Source: Rhodothermales bacterium (lineage in GTDB: Bacteria; Bacteroidota; Rhodothermia; Rhodothermales; Bin80). From it: a stretch of DNA of 64,000 nucleotides. This document shows positions 55,395 to 64,000 of the stretch, one piece after another (the first letter of the stretch is position 1; each line of letters starts with the position of its first letter). The position numbers and the translations under genes are program-made. The DNA lies in assembly GCA_958296045.1 (NCBI GenBank), contig CATQHT010000003.1, positions 1,251,246 through 1,315,245 on the forward strand, read 5' to 3'. Under the pieces are notes generated by a model. That model had not been told where the DNA came from and made no database searches. It was given only the letters and a program-made list of their open reading frames with translations.

Positions 55395-57085
55395 AGCGAA
55401 ATCCCTTGCGCCAGCGAAACGGCACTTTGCAGCACGCAGAGCATCTCGCGGGGCACACCCTTCTTACCTCGCTGCTCAATGTCGATGGCAACATCAGCCG
55501 CGGCTCGGGTCTTGGCCCGGCCGGGAAGGCTTTTCGCGAACTCGCGCCAATATTCAGAGTCTCCCGGTTGTTTCGTGATCTTGCGCAGGGTTTGCTCGTT
55601 CATGTGCCGCCGATAGACGTCATCATAGCCGTTCTTGAGCAGGTTTGTTTCGATGTTGGGGTACGGAAATCCGAACCTGTCTGCCTCCTTAGCGCCGTCG
55701 AGATTTGATTTGAGCTTGCGCTCGACCTTTTTCCGATTCGTGTCGTCATCCCCCACGCAGTACCAGGAAATCCCGAGCGCGTTGGCCACCTTGGTAAGCA
55801 TACCGACATCGGATTGGCTGAATTCGACTAGCCGTACGCCTTCCCTGTGAAGGTTCAAGCCAAGTGCTCGGGCAGCGGCGGGATACACCCAAGTCTCGGT
55901 TTCACCCTCCACCAGAAGCCAGCATCGGGCAAACAATAGCTCGCCGCGCGCCCGCCGTATATGATAATTGAATTTCCGTTTTTCTTCTTCACAAAGGTAA
56001 CAGCGTGGAACACGAAACGCCTTGATGCCATCCGAGGTGCGAGCCAGACGGCAGATGCCGAGGATATCGGTTTCAGCAAGCAGTTCGCCGCTGTGCGTTG
56101 AGATCAACTTCTGTCCAGTGAAGCCCTTAATGACCTCCCAAAGCGCCCGAATTGCTGACGGATGCAAGTGAGCTTCCGGCTCCTCGAGTGCGAGGACGGA
56201 AGCCCCCTCCGCTTGCATGTTCAAAAAGGCTGAGAACAGCATCAGAACCGCGAGGCTTTGTGTGCCTTCACCATGGCGACCAAGCGGGATCTTCGCCCCA
56301 GCAGTAGTCCCTAGTTGGACATGCGCCGTCGCGAGCATGTCGAACATGCGACCCGGAACAGCCTCGATGGAGACGGCCTCGTCGGCAGCCAACGGAATCA
56401 TTTCCTGCACGCGCATGAGTCCGTCTCGTACCTGCTCGAAGCTGGCATGGGATGCAACCACGAGATCGTTTACTTCCTGCAGTTTTTCCTCGATCTCGGT
56501 CTTCCGGTCAGGGGAGAGCTGCGAGTCCTTGAGAAAGGGTCTCCAGAATGGTCCTCTCGCATCGAAGTGGCGGGCCGCGTCACGCAGTGCAGTCAGATAG
56601 TAGTAGCGAATCTCTTGTTGCAGGCTCGTTAAAGCTCTCGGGCCCGCGCGCGTAAGCTCTTGTCCGTCTAAAGCAAGAAAGGCCCAGTCCTGCGCGAAAT
56701 CTCTCGTTTTCTGATCATACTTACAAGTGATACGCAAGCGAACCTGATTGCGATCGTCGGCATCACTTTGAAGAATCCCCGCGCGGCTGAGTTGGCCCAC
56801 AAGACGGTTATCCCATTCGCCTTTTCGTCGCTCAGAGAACGTCAATGTGATCTGAATCGCATCCGACGAGGTGGGCTCAGCGTCGCTGTCTGGGAGGTGA
56901 AAGTCCAGAGGATCGAACACGACGCGGCGCCCGGAACTCGAATCCCGAAGACACAACTTCAGCGCGTCGAGTACCGAAGTCTTACCGCTGTTGTTCTCGC
57001 CGATTAAGACGGTTACTAACCCCAACTCGAGATCTAGATTCTCAATGCCGCGAAAATTCTGGATTCGGACTGCAGTGATCGTCAT
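55391..57085 (-). CDS. gajA: GajA-like OLD-family nuclease (Gabija system)
   Basis: I start at 57085 (MTITAVRIQNFRGIENLDLE), giving 564 residues; the frame is open 15 codons upstream. The ABC-type ATPase domain has Walker A GENNSGKTS (residues 29-37), a signature-like LGRHGEGTQSLAVL and Walker B SVLALEEPEAHLHP. The TOPRIM domain has CWLLVEGETETWV (metal-binding Glu) and YCVGDDDTNRKKVE (Asp pair). GajA cuts DNA and is held in check by nucleotides in the system studied so far. It is upstream of and overlaps gajB. A full-length match in size and domain order. Confidence 0.85.
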   Translation of the reverse strand: MTITAVRIQNFRGIENLDLELGLVTVLIGENNSGKTSVLDALKLCLRDSSSGRRVVFDPLDFHLPDSDAEPTSSDAIQITLTFSERRKGEWDNRLVGQLSRAGILQSDADDRNQVRLRITCKYDQKTRDFAQDWAFLALDGQELTRAGPRALTSLQQEIRYYYLTALRDAARHFDARGPFWRPFLKDSQLSPDRKTEIEEKLQEVNDLVVASHASFEQVRDGLMRVQEMIPLAADEAVSIEAVPGRMFDMLATAHVQLGTTAGAKIPLGRHGEGTQSLAVLMLFSAFLNMQAEGASVLALEEPEAHLHPSAIRALWEVIKGFTGQKLISTHSGELLAETDILGICRLARTSDGIKAFRVPRCYLCEEEKRKFNYHIRRARGELLFARCWLLVEGETETWVYPAAARALGLNLHREGVRLVEFSQSDVGMLTKVANALGISWYCVGDDDTNRKKVERKLKSNLDGAKEADRFGFPYPNIETNLLKNGYDDVYRRHMNEQTLRKITKQPGDSEYWREFAKSLPGRAKTRAAADVAIDIEQRGKKGVPREMLCVLQSAVSLAQGISL

Positions 57086-57130
57086 ATCTGTCGTTGGCTT
57101 GTAACTGGTCAGCTGAACCAGTCGGGTCAC

Positions 57131-58161
57131 GCCTCAGTAACAACAAACGGCTAACATCGGTCACGCAACGCGGGAACTACGCTCATCAAAGTCCAAAGTA
57201 CAACATCTGCAGATAGTTTAGCGTGCTCGTAAGTGGGAAAGCCACGGCCTCGGCAAACATGCCCCGTCCAGCCGGGAGACTCACCCTCAGGACGAAGTCA
57301 CATTCAATCCCTGTGCTGCCCGCCCTCACTGGGTTTTGGGCGGACCACCAGTCAGCGCGGCGCCTCCGGCCTCGGATGGAGCCGCCCGCCACATGAGGAA
57401 TACCCTGGACTTGGCCTGCGAGGCTCGTCCGTTCGGTGTTCAATTCCCGTGCAGCAACCTGACCACCTCGCCAACGGTTATTCCACCCACATGGCGTTCG
57501 AGCTCTGCTTCACGGGTGGGCACGATCGCCTGTTCAAAACGATACTTTGCGCTTTCCGTAAGCTCGACCATCTTGACACCAACCCCGTTTGCGTGCTCTA
57601 AGGCCCCGGCGTCGACACACTCAAACGCCATGTGCCAGCCACTGAAACACTGCTGTCCAGAGCTTCTTCGATCCATCTCTGCTCTTGCCGTGAAGTAGGG
57701 TGAACGACTTGTGCAAGCATAACGCCCATGTCAGAATTGGTGCTTTGCGGAAAAGCCCATAGGAGAAAACATCTAGAATAAGAGCTGAAAAGCGTTTCAC
57801 GTCTGGAGCACCGCAGTCAATGAGGTGTTCCCGGCGGTGGCAGCCAAGGCGCCCAGCACTCTCAAATGCCAGAGGCGCTTGGCAGGCGATGTAGGTGCAT
57901 GTCGGGCAACCGTCCCGCTATAGTTGGAGTGGACGCGTCAGTGGGGATTCGCAGCGGTGCTGGAGAAAGTAAAAGACACCGGGCGAGCGAATGTTCGGTA
58001 GGCAACAGCTGTTTCAGCGGCTGTCTAGATGGCGCTGCGACCCAGAGGCAGATAGACCCGGAGGTCTGGCAATAAGGGCGCCCTCCCGGTACCGAACGAA
58101 CCAGGGCAGAACATCCAGGAACGGAACATGGCGAATGCAATTTAAAGGCGGCACTACAAGA
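57131..58161. other. About 1 kb of unrecognised sequence upstream of Gabija
   Basis: Minus-strand frames at 57186-57443 and 57440-57676 (ending VGGITVGEVVRLLHGN) could be remnants of a gene, but nothing is recognised. The Gabija promoter should lie between 57085 and about 57250. No tRNA or other RNA gene was found. Confidence 0.35.
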
Positions 58162-59049
58162 ATGGGCATACGCCGCATGCAAGGGTTGCAGCCGACGGCC
58201 TTTGAGCAGCAGGTCCTCCGCGAAATCACCACCTGGAAAACGCACCAGCCAGGCCCGGTGGGCCGTGCTGTGGCCATAGCCAACGCGGGCCTTCAGCAGG
58301 TGGCCGGGCTGGCTTTCCGAGTGCCGGGCCTGCAATGGACCATCGACAACGTCTTTGCAGGTCTGCTGCAGCTGGTCAATGAGCTGGCGCAGGATACGGT
58401 GTGGCAGGAAGGCATCTACGCAGCCTTTCACCGTCAAGGGTATTCTGTGCGCAGCATTGAGGATATCCGAGACCTCGATTTGGAAGCTGCAGACCGGGCG
58501 ATGCGGAGCGTGGATGTCAAGTATCGTGCCGTAACTGCGGCGCAAGGCGTCGCTGCTGGCGTGGCTGGCCTCGCCGGAATCGTGCCCGACGTCGTGGGGC
58601 TGGTGGCACTTAACCTGCGCGCCGTTGGCGAATACGCTACGTGCTGCGGCTTCGACATGGCCCAGGCGCACGAACGAACCTTCGCGCTGCAGATCCTCAA
58701 TGCCCAGGCAAGCGCTGCCAAGATGGGCGACAGACGGCAGCACCAGGAAGAAGGGCTGGTGCCACTGCGCCATGTGTCACGCGCCGTGGCGGATCACCAC
58801 ACCCGGCAGACGGCGCAGCAAGTGGCCGTGTCCGCATCTGTCAAAGGCCTGACTCGAGCGCTTGGTAAGCGCCTGACGGCCATAAAGCTCGCGCAGGTAG
58901 TACCCATGGCTGGCGCGCTGATCGGTGGCGGCACCAACGCGCTCTACACTACCCGCGTCTGCAGCGCTGCACTGCACCTGTATCGCGAACGCCGGCTGGT
59001 GGAACGATACCCCAAACGCGTACTGGCTAAATACCGCCATGCGGCATAG
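58162..59049 (+). CDS. EcsC-family protein
   Basis: I choose the ATG at 58162 (MGIRRMQGLQPTAFEQQVLR); the frame is open upstream, so the start is uncertain. About 295 residues. The family start TAFEQQVLREITTWK is followed by helices with Gly/Ala-rich stretches AAQGVAAGVAGLAGIVPDVVGLVAL and LAQVVPMAGALIGGGTNALYT, typical of EcsC proteins. The exact biochemical role of the family is not established; some members have protease-like annotation. It overlaps the sulfatase start by 11 bases, suggesting a shared transcript. Confidence 0.75.
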   Translation: MGIRRMQGLQPTAFEQQVLREITTWKTHQPGPVGRAVAIANAGLQQVAGLAFRVPGLQWTIDNVFAGLLQLVNELAQDTVWQEGIYAAFHRQGYSVRSIEDIRDLDLEAADRAMRSVDVKYRAVTAAQGVAAGVAGLAGIVPDVVGLVALNLRAVGEYATCCGFDMAQAHERTFALQILNAQASAAKMGDRRQHQEEGLVPLRHVSRAVADHHTRQTAQQVAVSASVKGLTRALGKRLTAIKLAQVVPMAGALIGGGTNALYTTRVCSAALHLYRERRLVERYPKRVLAKYRHAA

Positions 59050-60487
59050 ACGGAATACATACTGGGCCTCGGCGCTTGTAGCTCTCCTGGTCGCCGGATG
59101 CGCTAAGCAGCCACCCAACGTCGTGTTTATCCTGGCGGACGATTTGGGCTATATGGATGTGGGCGCGTACAATCCAGACACCTTCTACGAAACACCCAAC
59201 CTGGATCGGATCGCGCGCGAAGGTATGCGCTTTACTCAAGCCTACGCGGCCGCGCCCGTGTGCAGCCCCACACGGGCAAGCATCCAGACAGGGATGCACC
59301 CGGCCAGGATGCGAACTACAGACTACTTCGGGGCTCCACAACCGGAAGAGGTCGGTCAGCATTGGCTCGATACTAGGCCGCTGTTACCAGCCGGCTATAT
59401 CGCCTCGCTGCCACATGAGACAGAAACCCTCGCCGAAGCACTGCGCGCCGAAGGCTACCGCACCTTCTTTGCGGGCAAATGGCACCTGGGTCCAGAAGGC
59501 TCATGGCCGGAAAATCACGGATATGACATAAACATGGGCGGACACCAGAGCGGAGGACCCTACGGGCCAGGACGCTACTTTGTACCCTACGGCAATCCGC
59601 GCCTAAGTGACGGTCCCGAAGGTGAACACCTGCCTGCCCGCCTGGCTCAAGAAACCGCCGCATTTGTTGCGGACGCCCAAGACGGCCCGTTCTTCGCGTT
59701 GCTGTCGTTTTATTCAGTGCACACTCCGCTGATGACCCGCCCCGACCTGGAAGCCAAATACCTGGCGAAGCCCGCTCCTGCAACCATGTGGGGTACCGAA
59801 GGCGCCCGCCGGGTGCGGCAGACGCAGAATCACGCCGTATATGCTGGCATGGTGGAAGCGATGGATGCCGCAGTCGGCCAGGTCCTCGACACGCTAGACT
59901 CACTAGGACTCGCCAGACGTACGATAGTGGTCTTTACGTCCGATAACGGCGGGCTGAGTACCTCGGAAGGGCACCCGACAAGCAACCTGCCCCTGCGCGC
60001 AGGCAAAGGATGGCTCTACGAAGGCGGCATCCGCGAACCTACCATGGTGCGCTTTCCTCCGGTCGTGCGCGCCGGATCCGAATCGGCCGTGCCGATTATG
60101 AGTACAGACTTTTTTTCAACAATTCTGGAACTGACAGGCGCAGCCCCCCGCGTGACCGATGGTACAAGTTTTGTGGGCCTGCTTGAGGGTAGGGGCAGGC
60201 CTGAGGAGCGGCCTCTGCTGTGGCATTATCCGCACTACGGCAATCAGGGAGGCGCCCCGTCAAGCGCGATTCGGAGCGGTCCCTGGAAACTGATACGCTT
60301 CTATGAAGATGGACGCGAAGAATTGTACCATCTGGACGACGACATTTCCGAAAGTATCGTGCGAACTGAGGCCGACACATTGCAGGTGCTGTCATCGCAA
60401 TTGTCCGAATGGCTAACTAGCATTGACGCGGCCATGCCTTCGCGCCATGCTGACGACAACAGCGCTACGCAGATTCCGGTGGAGTGA
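59039..60487 (+). CDS. Sulfatase lipoprotein
   Basis: I start at 59039 (MRHRRNTYWASALVALLVAG), giving a lipobox LVAGC and 482 residues. The type I sulfatase motif CSPTRAS (Cys converted to formylglycine) is present, with metal ligands FILADDLGYMD at the start and FTSDNGGLST later; GKWHLG is also typical. It would remove sulfate esters from glycans or other substrates in the periplasm or on the surface. It needs a formylglycine-generating or anaerobic maturase enzyme, not seen here. Intact. Confidence 0.9.
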   Translation: MRHRRNTYWASALVALLVAGCAKQPPNVVFILADDLGYMDVGAYNPDTFYETPNLDRIAREGMRFTQAYAAAPVCSPTRASIQTGMHPARMRTTDYFGAPQPEEVGQHWLDTRPLLPAGYIASLPHETETLAEALRAEGYRTFFAGKWHLGPEGSWPENHGYDINMGGHQSGGPYGPGRYFVPYGNPRLSDGPEGEHLPARLAQETAAFVADAQDGPFFALLSFYSVHTPLMTRPDLEAKYLAKPAPATMWGTEGARRVRQTQNHAVYAGMVEAMDAAVGQVLDTLDSLGLARRTIVVFTSDNGGLSTSEGHPTSNLPLRAGKGWLYEGGIREPTMVRFPPVVRAGSESAVPIMSTDFFSTILELTGAAPRVTDGTSFVGLLEGRGRPEERPLLWHYPHYGNQGGAPSSAIRSGPWKLIRFYEDGREELYHLDDDISESIVRTEADTLQVLSSQLSEWLTSIDAAMPSRHADDNSATQIPVE

Positions 60488-60686
60488 ATGCGGTCGCCTT
60501 ATCACGATACTGCCCCCTTGGCCCCTATTCGCGGCAGTAAGCGTAGGCGGGTGTGCATCCTTATGCGCAAAGCTGCCCACGCGGCAACCACGCACTATCC
60601 GGCTTCGCGAATCAGCGTGCACAGCGCCCCACACGGCGCCAGCATCCGCGCTATCAGGGGAGTGAATCCACGCATCCACTACTGAT

Positions 60687-61946
60687 ATGGGCTCAGACTA
60701 CGATCCGGCCGACACCACATGCTCGTTCTGCGATCGCAACGCCTACGAGGTCACCATGGTGCAGGGCGACGGCGCGTTCATCTGCGAGCAGTGCATACAT
60801 GCAGCCCTAGAGTGCGTCCAGTCCGAAGACGACGAATACGATGTGGTCCCGGAACCACAGCGACGCCGCGCACAGTGGGAGCAGACCAGCCCGAAAGCCA
60901 TCAAAGAGGGGCTCGACGAATATGTCATCGGACATGAGCATGCCAAAAAGACGCTCGCCGTTGCGGTATACAACCACTTCAAGCGAGTCGAAACGCGTAA
61001 GGGTACTGGCGGAGTCATTGACGTAGACCTTGAAAAATCCAACGTTCTGCTGCTCGGGCCCTCCGGGACAGGCAAGACCCTCCTGGCCCGCACCCTGGCG
61101 CGTATCCTCGATGTGCCTTTCTCCATTAGTGATGCCACCACGCTGACCGAAGCCGGGTACGTGGGTGAGGACGTGGAAACGATCCTCACCCAGCTCTTAT
61201 CAGCGGCTGACTACGACGTGGAAGCTACAGAACGGGGAATCGTCTTTATCGACGAAATCGACAAGATTGCGCGCAAAGGGCAAAACACCTCGGTAACGCG
61301 CGACGTCTCCGGTGAAGGCGTGCAGCAAAGCCTGCTCAAAGTGCTCGAAGGCACCATCGCCCGGGTGCCACCCAAAGGGGGACGCAAACACCCGGAGCAG
61401 AACCTCATAAGCATCAACACCCGGGACATCCTGTTTATCTGCGGCGGTGCGTTTGTGGGGCTACCCGCCATCATCGCACGGCGACTCAACGTGAACGTCA
61501 TCGGCTTCGAAGCCGACAGCAAGAAGCGTATGGATCACCATTCCCCGGATATCCTGGAACATGTGATACCCGAGGACCTCCTGAAATTCGGGCTGATCCC
61601 TGAACTTGTCGGAAGGCTATCCGTGGTCGCTGCGCTGCGCCCGCTCACCGATGAGGCCATGAAGCGTATCCTGACAGAACCCACCAACGCCCTGATACCT
61701 CAGTACGAAAAGCTGCTGCGTCTAGATCGCCTGTACCTCCAATTTGATGACGAAGCCCTTGACGCGATCGTAGCCAAAGCCCAGCAGCAAGGTACCGGCG
61801 CTCGCGGCTTGCGTAGCGTTATGGAAGACCTGATGCTGGACATCATGTACAATGCTTCAGCATATCAGGTGAACATGGAATGTCGGATCACAAGAGAAAA
61901 CGTGCTGCACGGATCCGCGCCAGTTGTTCGTAAGCGTTGGGCTTAG
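60687..61946 (+). CDS. clpX: ATP-dependent Clp protease ATP-binding subunit ClpX
   Basis: 419 residues, normal length. The N-terminal zinc finger has Cys pairs 12/15 and 34/37. The AAA+ domain has LLGPSGTGKTLLA (Walker A), the pore loop GYVGED, Walker B IVFIDEIDKIARKG, the RKH loop (PKGGRKHP) and sensor regions. The IGF loop for ClpP docking is present (NVIGFEAD). It unfolds tagged proteins for ClpP. clpP is not adjacent. It starts 199 bp after the sulfatase; no strong ribosome site is seen. The Omp85 gene follows after 15 bases. Confidence 0.95.
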   Translation: MGSDYDPADTTCSFCDRNAYEVTMVQGDGAFICEQCIHAALECVQSEDDEYDVVPEPQRRRAQWEQTSPKAIKEGLDEYVIGHEHAKKTLAVAVYNHFKRVETRKGTGGVIDVDLEKSNVLLLGPSGTGKTLLARTLARILDVPFSISDATTLTEAGYVGEDVETILTQLLSAADYDVEATERGIVFIDEIDKIARKGQNTSVTRDVSGEGVQQSLLKVLEGTIARVPPKGGRKHPEQNLISINTRDILFICGGAFVGLPAIIARRLNVNVIGFEADSKKRMDHHSPDILEHVIPEDLLKFGLIPELVGRLSVVAALRPLTDEAMKRILTEPTNALIPQYEKLLRLDRLYLQFDDEALDAIVAKAQQQGTGARGLRSVMEDLMLDIMYNASAYQVNMECRITRENVLHGSAPVVRKRWA

Positions 61947-61961
61947 GGTCGGAGAGCTGCT

Positions 61962-64000
61962 CTGAATCGCCTCGGTCTACTCATCCTGTGTGTTGGCACT
62001 GCGCTACAATCCGCAGCAGGCCAGTCGCACCTACTGGGAGCAAGTACCTCTACCCGCGTCAGGAGCGTATCCTTCGATTTAGAAGATGCGCAGGATGTGG
62101 ACCTGGCAGCCCTTGCGGACCTCATTGCCACAAAGGGGCCTAGTCTGACAGACCGCCTGCCGTGGCCGTTTAACAGGCGGAAGCGATTGTTCTTGCTAGA
62201 TCCAGTGGAGCTGCAGCGTGACGTGGTACGCCTGCGCAATCACCTGCAGGACCTCGGATTCCTGCAGGTGCATGTAGACTACGCCGCCTCCACGTACGAC
62301 GCGACCAGCAATGAGATACGCGTACAGTTCACTATCCGGCTAGGGCCCCCGCTCATCATTCAGGATGTGGGCTTCCATACGGTCGATGGATACCTAGTAC
62401 GGACATTCGAAGGCGCAATGCGCGCGCGTTGGATCGCCTTTAGAGACCGAACAAGCTTTCGGACCGGTGACCGCTTTACTGCCTTTCGGGTGGTGCAGAT
62501 AGAAGATGAGGTGCTCAGCTGGCTCAAAGAGCAGTCGTACGCCTTTGCCACGCTTCATACCGTTACCACTATCGATTCAGTCTTCAACACCGCTGACATT
62601 GACTTTCTAGTCGACCCGGGCGTGCCAGGTACCATTGATAAGATTGTTGTAGAAGGTAACCGGCGTATCAGCGACTTTCTGGTGCGGAGGGAACTGCCCT
62701 TTAAAGAAGGAGATCCGTTTTCAAGCCAAGACCTGCTAAAAGGCCAGCGAGAGCTTTTTGCCCTGAACCTCTTTCGCGTAGCTCAGGTGCAGCTGCCGCC
62801 ACAGGAACGTGACTCCACCGTCACGGTGCATGTGCAGCTCAGGGAAGCGCGCATCAGATTTCTTAGCGCGGAAATCGGTATTAACCGCCAGTTCGGCCTC
62901 TGGGGGAACGGGCGATGGGCTCACCGAAACTTTCTGGGAGGTGCCCGCGTGCTGGCCGCTTCGGCAGAGCTTCAGACGGGGGTATGGGCTGGCGCCTCCA
63001 GCTATTCACGTCGCCTGCTGCGCGCATCGGTGGCCTTGACACAACCCTACGTGCTGGTTTCGGACCTGGTAGCCGTTGTGGAACCCTATGGGCAGCTTGA
63101 GCGCGATCCCCTGCTGGCACCCACAGAACAGCCCTTCGGAGTGAACCGGCGCGAATACGGGTTCAACACCACGCTGATTTATGGGCTTATCGCGACGCGT
63201 GCCGTCAGCCTGCAGCACAGCCTGGCACGCGCCACGACGTTCTCAGGAGCCAGTACCAGTATAGCACGGGATGCCTACGGCAAAGAGGTGCTATCTCTAA
63301 GCGGAACGCTAGGGTGGACAGACAACCTGCTCAATCCGCGGCGCGGATACATGATTCGCGCACTGGCTGAGCACGGCGGCGGGCTGGAGCGTTGGCTGCG
63401 GCGGCGAAGGATGGGCCTCCACTACTCCAAGCTTAGCCTGGAGGTGTCAGGGTTTATCCCACTGACACAGGACCTGTTTATTGGTGCGCGCGCGGCGCAT
63501 GGCCGCGTATGGCCGCTGCATGCCTCGGAGGTCAGGCTCTACGCGGATGGCAGCACGTTCAGCGTGGCCGCCCAGTTTGTGTCACCTACAGAGAACCGCT
63601 TTGATCCGGTACGCTTCTATGTCGGTGGCCAGGATGTGCGTGGCTGGAGCCCGGGTCATGTGGGTCCTAAAGTGAACCGAACCTCATTTGTTGAGGAAGA
63701 TGCTATGGCCGGTGGTGACGCATCAGCAGCTACAACCACGGCGCGCTATGAGCCTGTGGGTGGGCTGACCCGCGCCTCAATGGGGGTGGAGTTCTGGTAC
63801 AGGCTTGGGGGGCCATGGCGGGTGGCGCTCTTTTTGGACGCAGGGCAGGTGTCTTCCTCGGTCGTACCGGCCGCAGCGTGTCCTGCCCGAGTATATCTAG
63901 ATGCGGCGCTGTCTGTTCCTGCCGAGGTGCAGTGCGGGTTTGAAGACGACGGGCGAATTGACTGGAGCGCCCTCCGCTATGGCACCGGGGCGGGCGTCCG
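61962..64000 (+). CDS. BamA/TamA-type Omp85 outer-membrane protein, 3' end beyond window
   Basis: The frame has no ATG, GTG or TTG before the signal peptide. I place the start at CTG 61962, five bases after GGAGAG, giving LNRLGLLILCVGTALQSAAG. About three POTRA domains follow (RVRSVSFDLEDAQDVDLAAL; LGPPLIIQDVGFHTVDG; GTIDKIVVEGNRRISDFLVR with RELPFKEGDPFSSQDL), then the barrel (GINRQFGLWGNGRWAHRNFL, NLLNPRRGYMIRALAEHGGG, FYVGGQDVRGWSPGHVG). It inserts or exports proteins at the outer membrane. It is more TamA-like in POTRA number. At least 680 residues are in the window, with no stop. Confidence 0.85.
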   Translation, partial: MNRLGLLILCVGTALQSAAGQSHLLGASTSTRVRSVSFDLEDAQDVDLAALADLIATKGPSLTDRLPWPFNRRKRLFLLDPVELQRDVVRLRNHLQDLGFLQVHVDYAASTYDATSNEIRVQFTIRLGPPLIIQDVGFHTVDGYLVRTFEGAMRARWIAFRDRTSFRTGDRFTAFRVVQIEDEVLSWLKEQSYAFATLHTVTTIDSVFNTADIDFLVDPGVPGTIDKIVVEGNRRISDFLVRRELPFKEGDPFSSQDLLKGQRELFALNLFRVAQVQLPPQERDSTVTVHVQLREARIRFLSAEIGINRQFGLWGNGRWAHRNFLGGARVLAASAELQTGVWAGASSYSRRLLRASVALTQPYVLVSDLVAVVEPYGQLERDPLLAPTEQPFGVNRREYGFNTTLIYGLIATRAVSLQHSLARATTFSGASTSIARDAYGKEVLSLSGTLGWTDNLLNPRRGYMIRALAEHGGGLERWLRRRRMGLHYSKLSLEVSGFIPLTQDLFIGARAAHGRVWPLHASEVRLYADGSTFSVAAQFVSPTENRFDPVRFYVGGQDVRGWSPGHVGPKVNRTSFVEEDAMAGGDASAATTTARYEPVGGLTRASMGVEFWYRLGGPWRVALFLDAGQVSSSVVPAAACPARVYLDAALSVPAEVQCGFEDDGRIDWSALRYGTGAGV

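Noticed and set aside
57420-57470. Possible tRNA 3' half (GTTCAATTCCC)
   Set aside because: The flanking bases do not form a 5-bp T-stem and no acceptor or anticodon arm can be found upstream.

Overview
This window is a mobile-element-rich stretch of a Gram-negative bacterial chromosome. Outer-membrane and lipoprotein genes support this: an Omp85 barrel protein, a PQQ-dependent dehydrogenase lipoprotein, a sulfatase lipoprotein and an SGNH-hydrolase lipoprotein. The mix of sialidase, sulfatase, PQQ dehydrogenase, GPH sugar transporter and Omp85 resembles marine or host-associated Bacteroidota/Rhodothermota, but no rRNA or taxonomic marker is present, so that placement is a guess. I found no tRNA, rRNA or CRISPR array.

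Layout. At 1-6.4 kb there is a decayed IS4-like element, the tail of a GPH sugar transporter, an intact SGNH hydrolase, a stop-ridden secreted-protein gene, a wrecked DUF499-type ATPase, and a PIN-domain gene with its usual small upstream partner. At 7.0-11.15 kb an IS1634-family element is split by a 2.19-kb large-serine-recombinase element. From 11.4 to 29.2 kb lies one nested structure. An IS21-family element (istA, istB) has its istA interrupted by a 15.2-kb composite transposon with an 8-bp target duplication (CGTGCAAC). The arms of this composite are two inverted, apparently identical 2740-bp IS66 elements, each carrying the same IS4-like element at the same tnpB site. Its cargo is an 828-codon gene plus a PD-(D/E)XK nuclease end cut off by one arm, with IS256, ISL3 and group II intron scraps.

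At 29.8-32.8 kb a secreted sialidase is interrupted by an IS1182 element with a CTAG duplication. At 33.0-40.6 kb is a phospho-signalling cluster: a membrane Ser/Thr kinase with a PEGA domain and five copies of a VQGTPT-type repeat, then a tight operon encoding a MotA/TolQ-like channel subunit, a soluble FHA protein, a PP2C phosphatase, a membrane FHA protein with a degenerate trypsin-like domain, and a TolR-like membrane coiled-coil vWA protein. A near copy of the kinase domain with a different multi-helix C-terminus lies inverted at 47.8-49.3 kb. Between them are IS remnants, a PQQ dehydrogenase, a decayed ISL3 and another IS4-like copy.

At 50.2-52.3 kb is an IS1380 element whose transposase contains eight octapeptide repeats. 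At 52.8-53.1 kb is a 131-bp tandem repeat with a conserved hairpin. At 53.5-57.1 kb is a two-gene Gabija-type antiphage locus (GajA-like OLD nuclease, GajB-like UvrD helicase). The right end is orderly: an EcsC-family gene, a sulfatase, clpX and the start of an Omp85 gene.

The window thus combines a defence/signalling island with at least four layers of nested insertion. The most notable points are the kinase/phosphatase/FHA/MotA-TolR-vWA operon, and the composite transposon that carries a PD-(D/E)XK protein related to defence-type nucleases.
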